From assembly GCA_002490775.1 (NCBI GenBank), contig DKUR01000087.1, positions 1,228 through 11,456 of the forward strand: a stretch of DNA of 10,229 nucleotides, written 5' to 3'. Every line of letters starts with the position of its first letter. The stretch's first letter is position 1. Origin of the DNA: Lachnospiraceae bacterium UBA7199 (GTDB lineage Bacteria > Bacillota > Clostridia > Lachnospirales > Lachnospiraceae). A program made the translations under genes and the position numbers. The notes below the pieces were generated by a model. The model worked only from the letters and a program-made list of their open reading frames with translations. It did no database searches and had not been told where the DNA came from. Below, one piece after another: positions 6,686 to 10,229 of this stretch.

Positions 6686-7264
6686 ATGGGAAAGAAACAA
6701 AAGCAAAACGGAGCAAAGGTGCTGGTCATAGGAATTATACTAGTATGTCTGGTACTGGGCTACTATTTTTATCTGTCGCAAAAAGCAGATTCCCGCAAAC
6801 AGGAAAGTGAAGTAAAGATAACTGAAGTTCAGAATGTGCTGCTGCGTGATCTAGATACCAATTATCCGCCTACGCCAAGGGAAGTATTAAAATATTTCTG
6901 CCAGATGGCCCAATGCCTGTATAATGAAACCTATACAGAAGAAGAATTTAAAGAACTGGCGGTAAAAGTTCAAACATTGTATGACACGGAGCTGGTTGCA
7001 AATATGACGCAGGATCAGTACCTTCAGGATTTAAAATGGGATATTGCGCAGTTTGCAAAGGAAAAAATTGTGATTTCCAGTTATACCTTGTCTTCAGCTA
7101 CAGACGTGGAAGAGTTTAAGCAGGATGGGTATAGCTGGGCCAGATTATACTGTACCTTTACATTAAGAACAGGGACGCAGCTTTCTTCAACTCAGGAGAC
7201 GTTTCTTTTACGTAAGGATGAGGAGAATCACTGGAAGATATATGGCTGGGAGCGGACTGAATAG
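6686..7264 (+). CDS. Small membrane-anchored protein, DUF6715-like
   Basis: A 192-residue protein with a basic cytoplasmic start (MGKKQKQNGAK), one membrane helix at about 11-30 (VLVIGIILVCLVLGYYFYL), and an outside domain. That domain contains NYPPTPREVLKYF (59-71), an acidic helical stretch, a SSATDVEEF segment and a C-terminal beta-rich part ending RKDEENHWKIYGWE. The ending resembles small NTF2-like or cystatin-like folds. I associate the NYPPTPREV / KIYGW combination with the Lachnospiraceae DUF6715 group, from memory. The start is set by GGAGG at 6674-6678, 7 bases before the ATG; the frame stays open back into rnz but without another good site. Function unknown. It lies 52 bases after rnz and 49 before tsaD, so co-transcription is likely. 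Confidence 0.85.
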   Translation: MGKKQKQNGAKVLVIGIILVCLVLGYYFYLSQKADSRKQESEVKITEVQNVLLRDLDTNYPPTPREVLKYFCQMAQCLYNETYTEEEFKELAVKVQTLYDTELVANMTQDQYLQDLKWDIAQFAKEKIVISSYTLSSATDVEEFKQDGYSWARLYCTFTLRTGTQLSSTQETFLLRKDEENHWKIYGWERTE

Positions 7265-7313
7265 TAAAAAACAATTACTGGTAATGTGAAAAAGATTTGG
7301 GGAATGATTCAGA

Positions 7314-8339
7314 ATGGAAAAAGAGATATGTATATTGGCAATAGAAAGCTCTTGTGATGAAACAGCAGCGGCAGTGGTACGAAATGGAAGGGAAGTTCTT
7401 TCTAATATAATTTATTCCCAAATCGCTCTGCACACAGAGTATGGAGGCGTAGTACCGGAGATTGCTTCCCGCAAGCATATAGAAAAGATCAATCAGGTGA
7501 TAGAACAGGCATTGACTGATGCGGACAAGAAACTGAATGACATGGATGCCATTGCAGTAACGTATGGGCCAGGGCTTGTAGGTGCATTGCTTGTGGGGGT
7601 ATCAGAGGCCAAGGCAATTAGTTTTGCATCAGGAATTCCACTTGTGGGGGTGCATCACATAGAAGGCCATATCAGTGCCAATTATATTGAAAATAAAGAT
7701 TTGGAACCTCCTTTTATCTGCCTGGTGGTGTCAGGGGGGCACTCCCATCTGGTAGTAGTGAAGGATTATGGCGCTTATGAGATTATTGGAAGAACCAGAG
7801 ATGATGCTGCTGGGGAAGCTTTTGACAAAGTGGCACGGGCCATAGGCTTAGGCTATCCAGGCGGGCCGAAGATTGATAAAGTCTCCCGGGAAGGAAACCC
7901 AGATGCAATTTTCTTCCCAAGGGCTAAAGTTGGGGATTCTGAATATGATTTTAGCTTCAGCGGCCTGAAATCGGCAGTACTAAATTATTTAAATTCCTGC
8001 CGGATGAAGGGAGAAGAAATAAACACAGCAGATGTGGCAGCTTCTTTTCAAAAGGCAGTTGTTGATGTACTTGTAGAACATTCAATGGATGCGGTTTCAA
8101 AGTATCATTATCATAAATTTGCGATAGCCGGAGGGGTGGCATCCAATAGTGCACTTCGAAGGGCATTTGAAGAAAAGTGCAAGGAAAAAAATATTTTGTT
8201 TTATCATCCTTCACCGGTATACTGCACAGATAATGCGGCCATGATTGGAACTGCAGCTTATTATGAGTATCAAAGAGGCATCCGGCATGGATTTGATTTA
8301 AATGCAGTGCCTAATTTGAAACTTGGTGAGAGGATTTAG
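7314..8339 (+). CDS. tsaD: tRNA t6A37 threonylcarbamoyltransferase catalytic subunit TsaD
   Basis: A 341-residue protein of normal length for TsaD (YgjD/Gcp). It has ESSCDETAAAVV at 11-22, YGPGLVGALLVG at 84-95, the metal-binding HHIEGH (H115 and H119), SGGHSHL at 140-146, DDAAGEAFDKVARAIGLGYP at 163-182, GGVASNSALR at 273-282, and the third metal ligand D306 in CTDNAAM. With TsaB and TsaE in the cytoplasm it transfers threonylcarbamoyl from TC-AMP (made by TsaC/Sua5, not in this window) to N6 of A37 in tRNAs reading ANN codons. GGGGAA lies about 9 bases before the ATG. The gene is three genes away from rimI, unlike the compact tsaE-tsaB-rimI-tsaD order of many Firmicutes. Confidence 0.97.
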   Translation: MEKEICILAIESSCDETAAAVVRNGREVLSNIIYSQIALHTEYGGVVPEIASRKHIEKINQVIEQALTDADKKLNDMDAIAVTYGPGLVGALLVGVSEAKAISFASGIPLVGVHHIEGHISANYIENKDLEPPFICLVVSGGHSHLVVVKDYGAYEIIGRTRDDAAGEAFDKVARAIGLGYPGGPKIDKVSREGNPDAIFFPRAKVGDSEYDFSFSGLKSAVLNYLNSCRMKGEEINTADVAASFQKAVVDVLVEHSMDAVSKYHYHKFAIAGGVASNSALRRAFEEKCKEKNILFYHPSPVYCTDNAAMIGTAAYYEYQRGIRHGFDLNAVPNLKLGERI

Positions 8340-8402
8340 GGATATTTGCCGGCAGGAAAAAGCCTGAAGCAGTGGAAAGACTTGGCGGAAAGCGGTGTAG
8401 GA

Positions 8403-9140
8403 ATGAAAAAAAAGGATCGGACAGCAGCGATTGTTCTGGCAGCAGGCAGTGGAAAGCGAATGGGAAGCAACATAAAAAAACAATATATGCTGCTACAGGA
8501 AAAGCCGGTTATTTATTATTCGCTTAAGACTTTTCAGGACAGTTTTATTGATGAGATTGTGTTGGTGGTATCGCCGGGGGATATTGAATTTTGTCAAAAA
8601 GAAATTGTTGACCAGTATGGATTTAGTAAGGTAAGGTATATTATCGAAGGTGGAAAGGAGCGGTATCATTCTGTTATTGCCGGGCTAAAAAGTATTTCAG
8701 ATTGTGATTTTGTTTTTATCCATGACGGGGCAAGACCTTTGGTGACAGAGGAAATTTTGAAAAGAGCATTTTCCTGCGTGAAGGAATATAAGGCCTGTGT
8801 GGCAGGGATGCCCGTAAAGGATACTATAAAGATTGCAGACAAAGAAGGATATATATCATCCACGCCTGATCGGAATCTGGTTTGGATGGTACAGACGCCT
8901 CAGGTTTTTGCATATACTTTGATCAAAGAAGCTTATGACAAATTGATCTTTAAAGAAAAAGAGCTGCTTAAAGAAGGAATATCTATTACAGATGATGCAA
9001 TGGTAGTAGAAAAATTTACGGGACAGCCAGTGAAACTGATAGCTGGTTCCTATGAAAACATAAAAATAACAACGCCTGAAGATATTATAACAGCAGAAAA
9101 CTTTATCAAAGACAGGGCGAGCAGGAATCGCAGCAGATAA
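8403..9140 (+). CDS. ispD: 2-C-methyl-D-erythritol 4-phosphate cytidylyltransferase IspD
   Basis: From the ATG at 8403 this is 245 residues, close to the usual 225-240. It makes CDP-methylerythritol from CTP and MEP in the non-mevalonate isoprenoid pathway. Landmarks are the nucleotide-binding LAAGSGKRMG (12-21) with KKQY (25-28), GGKERYHSV (83-91), HDGARPLV (107-114), PVKDTIK (137-143), TPQVF (165-169), ITDDAMVVE (195-203) and NIKITTPEDIITAE (219-232), all in order. The frame is open to a TTG at 8346, but the extra 19 residues precede the family N-terminus, so ATG 8403 is chosen; its only ribosome binding site candidate is a weak GGTG at 5 bases. It lies 63 bases after tsaD. The end RASRNRSR is a short basic tail. 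IspF is not adjacent. Confidence 0.95.
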   Translation: MKKKDRTAAIVLAAGSGKRMGSNIKKQYMLLQEKPVIYYSLKTFQDSFIDEIVLVVSPGDIEFCQKEIVDQYGFSKVRYIIEGGKERYHSVIAGLKSISDCDFVFIHDGARPLVTEEILKRAFSCVKEYKACVAGMPVKDTIKIADKEGYISSTPDRNLVWMVQTPQVFAYTLIKEAYDKLIFKEKELLKEGISITDDAMVVEKFTGQPVKLIAGSYENIKITTPEDIITAENFIKDRASRNRSR

Positions 9141-9216
9141 TCAATAATCTCCTTTCAGCTTTTAGGTATATTTTACGTATTTAGTACATAATAATGGTAT
9201 TCAGAGCTTAACATTT

Positions 9217-9240
9217 ATGCGCCGCTTTGCGGCGTTTCAT
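9217..9240 (+). terminator. GC-rich palindrome after ispD, possible weak terminator
   Basis: CGCCGC (9220-9225) pairs with GCGGCG (9229-9234) around a TTT loop; flanking ATG (9217-9219) and CAT (9238-9240) can also pair across a TTT bulge. It lies 77 bases after the ispD stop and before the alarmone synthetase gene. Only TTT follows the stem, so termination strength is doubtful. The rest of the 9141-9316 gap is AT-rich, and I see no convincing promoter in it. Confidence 0.45.
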
Positions 9241-9316
9241 TATGTAAGGAAGCAAATTACATTACGTTTTCGTTTTTGAAATTGCTGCCATAATGGGGAA
9301 AGGGAATAGCAGGATT

Positions 9317-9958
9317 ATGACAAATACGGTAGAGGATATATATCAGGAGTTTTTAAGTCAGATGGAAGAGGAAGCTTTTCTGGAACCTTACAGGGAAGCG
9401 TGCAGGTATATAGAACAGAAACTGGAAAAAATAAATATGGAATACTCGCAAAAGCTGGGCAGAAATTTTATAGGGCAGGTTATATGCCGGATCAAGACAC
9501 CGGAAAGCTGCCTGAATAAGATGATCAAGAAAAAATATATTGTAAAACAGCAGACTGCGCAGGAATATTTAAGTGATATTTCAGGAATAAGAGTGATATG
9601 TAATTTTCTGGATGACATTTACCGGCTTGCAGATATTTTAAAGGAAGATGAGACGCTGGAGGTTATTAAAACAAAGGATTATGTAAAAAAGCCAAAGTCC
9701 AGCGGCTACCAAAGCCTTCATATAATTGTACTTGTTCCGGTAGATGGTGCCCGAAAGAAAAGAGTAGAGATACAAATCAGGACGCAGGCGATGAATCTTT
9801 GGGCAGTAGTGGAGCATCATTTTGTATACAAAAAGGGAGATTATGAAAAACAAGAATTTGAAAAAGACTTGAAAGAATGTGCAAAAGCTATTTACAAAAT
9901 AGACAAAAAAATGTTGGTGATCAGGGAAAAGATGGAAGCAGCTTGTAAAGAAATGTAA
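9317..9958 (+). CDS. relQ: Small alarmone synthetase, RelQ/YjbM type (GTP pyrophosphokinase)
   Basis: A 213-residue stand-alone RelA/SpoT synthetase domain without the hydrolase, TGS or ACT domains of long Rel, matching RelQ/YjbM length. It transfers pyrophosphate from ATP to GDP or GTP to make (p)ppGpp in the cytoplasm. Visible motifs are RIKTPESCLNKM (58-69), the DISGIRVIC (87-95) nucleotide-binding region, LDDIYRLADIL, KDYVKKPKSSGYQSLH (120-135) and the catalytic VEIQIRTQAMNLWAVVEH (150-167) with Glu151. Most members read AM(D)FWA where this has AMNLWA. The helical C-terminus (EFEKDLKECAKAIYKIDKKM) fits the RelQ oligomerisation helices. Start is uncertain: ATG 9317 has AGGGA at 11 bases and AGGA at 2; ATG 9293 would add eight residues with no binding site. 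Assignment to RelQ rather than RelP is by length and overall pattern. Confidence 0.87.
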   Translation: MTNTVEDIYQEFLSQMEEEAFLEPYREACRYIEQKLEKINMEYSQKLGRNFIGQVICRIKTPESCLNKMIKKKYIVKQQTAQEYLSDISGIRVICNFLDDIYRLADILKEDETLEVIKTKDYVKKPKSSGYQSLHIIVLVPVDGARKKRVEIQIRTQAMNLWAVVEHHFVYKKGDYEKQEFEKDLKECAKAIYKIDKKMLVIREKMEAACKEM

Positions 9959-9975
9959 AAAATGTAAAAAAGGTG

Positions 9976-10004
9976 TTGACACTGTTAATTGGATTTGTTA
10001 GAAT
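9976..10004 (+). promoter_or_regulatory. Strong sigma-A promoter of the serine tRNA genes
   Basis: A perfect -35 TTGACA (9976-9981) is followed after 17 bases by TAGAAT (9999-10004), one mismatch from consensus, with an extended -10 TGT immediately before it. Transcription should begin near 10011, giving a leader of about 25 bases before tRNA-Ser(UGA). It begins 18 bases after the alarmone synthetase stop. Confidence 0.88.
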
Positions 10005-10035
10005 AATCATTGCGCTGAATGAGCGCGCACGATAT

Positions 10036-10121
10036 GGAGAGGTATCGAAGTGGTCATAACGAGGCGGTCTTGAAAACCGTTTGTCCGCAAGGGCGCGTGG
10101 GTTCGAATCCCACCCTCTCCG
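10036..10121 (+). tRNA. tRNA-Ser (anticodon UGA), CCA not encoded
   Basis: The acceptor stem GGAGAGG (10036-10042) pairs with CCTCTCC (10114-10120), with discriminator G at 10121. The D-stem is TCG/CGA. The anticodon stem GCGGT/ACCGT holds loop CTTGAAA with anticodon TGA at 10071-10073, reading UCA. The long class II variable arm (about 10081-10096) has a GCAA tetraloop. The T-arm is GTGGG-TTCGAAT-CCCAC (10097-10113). The long variable arm and G73 are serine identity features. The genome has CTG after the discriminator, so CCA must be added after RNase Z cleavage. A37 follows A36, a typical site for isopentenyl (i6A) rather than t6A modification. Confidence 0.97.
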
Positions 10122-10189
10122 CTGGAGATACCTTCTCCGCGGACTGATTAACAGTCTGATTATATAGTAAGAATAAGTCAGCTTGATTT

Positions 10190-10229
10190 GGAGAAGTACC
10201 CAAGAGGCTGAAGGGGCTCCCCTGGAAAG
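10190..10229 (+). tRNA. tRNA-Ser (anticodon GGA), 5' part cut by window end
   Basis: GGAGAAG (10190-10196) is an acceptor 5' strand, followed by TA-CCC-type D-arm sequence and the 5' anticodon stem CTCCC (10217-10221). The anticodon loop CTGGAAA (10222-10228) has GGA at 10224-10226, reading UCC/UCU. The last base starts the 3' half of the stem. The body closely resembles clostridial tRNA-Ser(GGA). It lies 68 bases after tRNA-Ser(UGA) with no promoter of its own seen, so both are probably made on one transcript. Confidence 0.9.

Noticed and set aside
8346..8402. TTG at 8346 as ispD start
   Set aside because: It would add 19 residues before the family N-terminus; ATG 8403 leads straight into the nucleotide-binding motif. 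The weak binding site at 8403 leaves slight doubt.
3732..9140. A new defence or secretion system
   Set aside because: All main genes belong to known housekeeping families (t6A, RNase Z, RimI, IspD); nothing suggests toxin, nuclease or defence modules.
10036..10121. Possible selenocysteine tRNA, because of the TGA in the anticodon loop and long variable arm
   Set aside because: A tRNA-Sec has anticodon UCA and an 8-pair acceptor stem; here the anticodon is UGA and the stem is 7 pairs, as in ordinary tRNA-Ser.
10122..10189. Phage attachment site at the tRNA-Ser 3' end
   Set aside because: The partial copy of the acceptor 3' sequence is only about 8-12 bases, and no integrase or phage gene is visible; the next tRNA follows directly.

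Overview
The window looks like an ordinary chromosomal stretch from a low-to-mid GC Firmicute, most likely a Lachnospiraceae-type clostridium. The basis is purine-rich coding strands with GGAGG-type ribosome binding sites, a CCA-less tRNA gene, a Gram-positive MacA/MacB-type exporter with a membrane-anchored adaptor, and a small protein resembling a family I associate with Lachnospiraceae (DUF6715, from memory). Everything coding reads on the + strand. I see no mobile element, CRISPR array, phage gene or clearly novel multi-gene system.

Region 1 (1-3129) is an ABC exporter operon: the C-terminal end of a MacB/LolD-type ATPase (cut by the window edge), a HlyD/MacA-type membrane-fusion adaptor with a very lysine-rich cytoplasmic tail, and a MacB-type permease. 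Together they would form an exporter or ABC-type extrusion pump of unknown substrate. A promoter-like sequence and a strong hairpin (3141-3206) separate it from what follows.

Region 2 (3238-9137) is a run of housekeeping genes centred on tRNA maturation: a YcxB-like membrane protein, tsaE, tsaB and rimI (overlapping or closely packed), an 80-residue zinc-ribbon protein, RNase Z (rnz), a small anchored DUF6715-like protein, tsaD, and ispD. TsaB, TsaD and TsaE belong to the t6A37 tRNA modification machinery and RNase Z cuts the 3' trailer from CCA-less tRNA precursors, so four genes here act on tRNA. The familiar tsaE-tsaB-rimI-tsaD order (as in Bacillus subtilis ydiBCDE) is kept but split by the zinc-ribbon, rnz and DUF6715-like genes.

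Region 3 (9138-10229) holds a GC-rich palindrome after ispD, a small (p)ppGpp synthetase of the RelQ/YjbM type, then a near-consensus promoter (TTGACA, 17 bp, TGTTAGAAT) driving tRNA-Ser(UGA), followed by a 68-base spacer and the start of tRNA-Ser(GGA), cut by the window end. The spacer carries a 12-base segment almost perfectly complementary to the first 11 bases of tRNA-Ser(UGA), the least expected structure I found. The other points worth checking are the unassigned zinc-ribbon protein inside the tRNA maturation cluster and two possible very short ORFs between genes.
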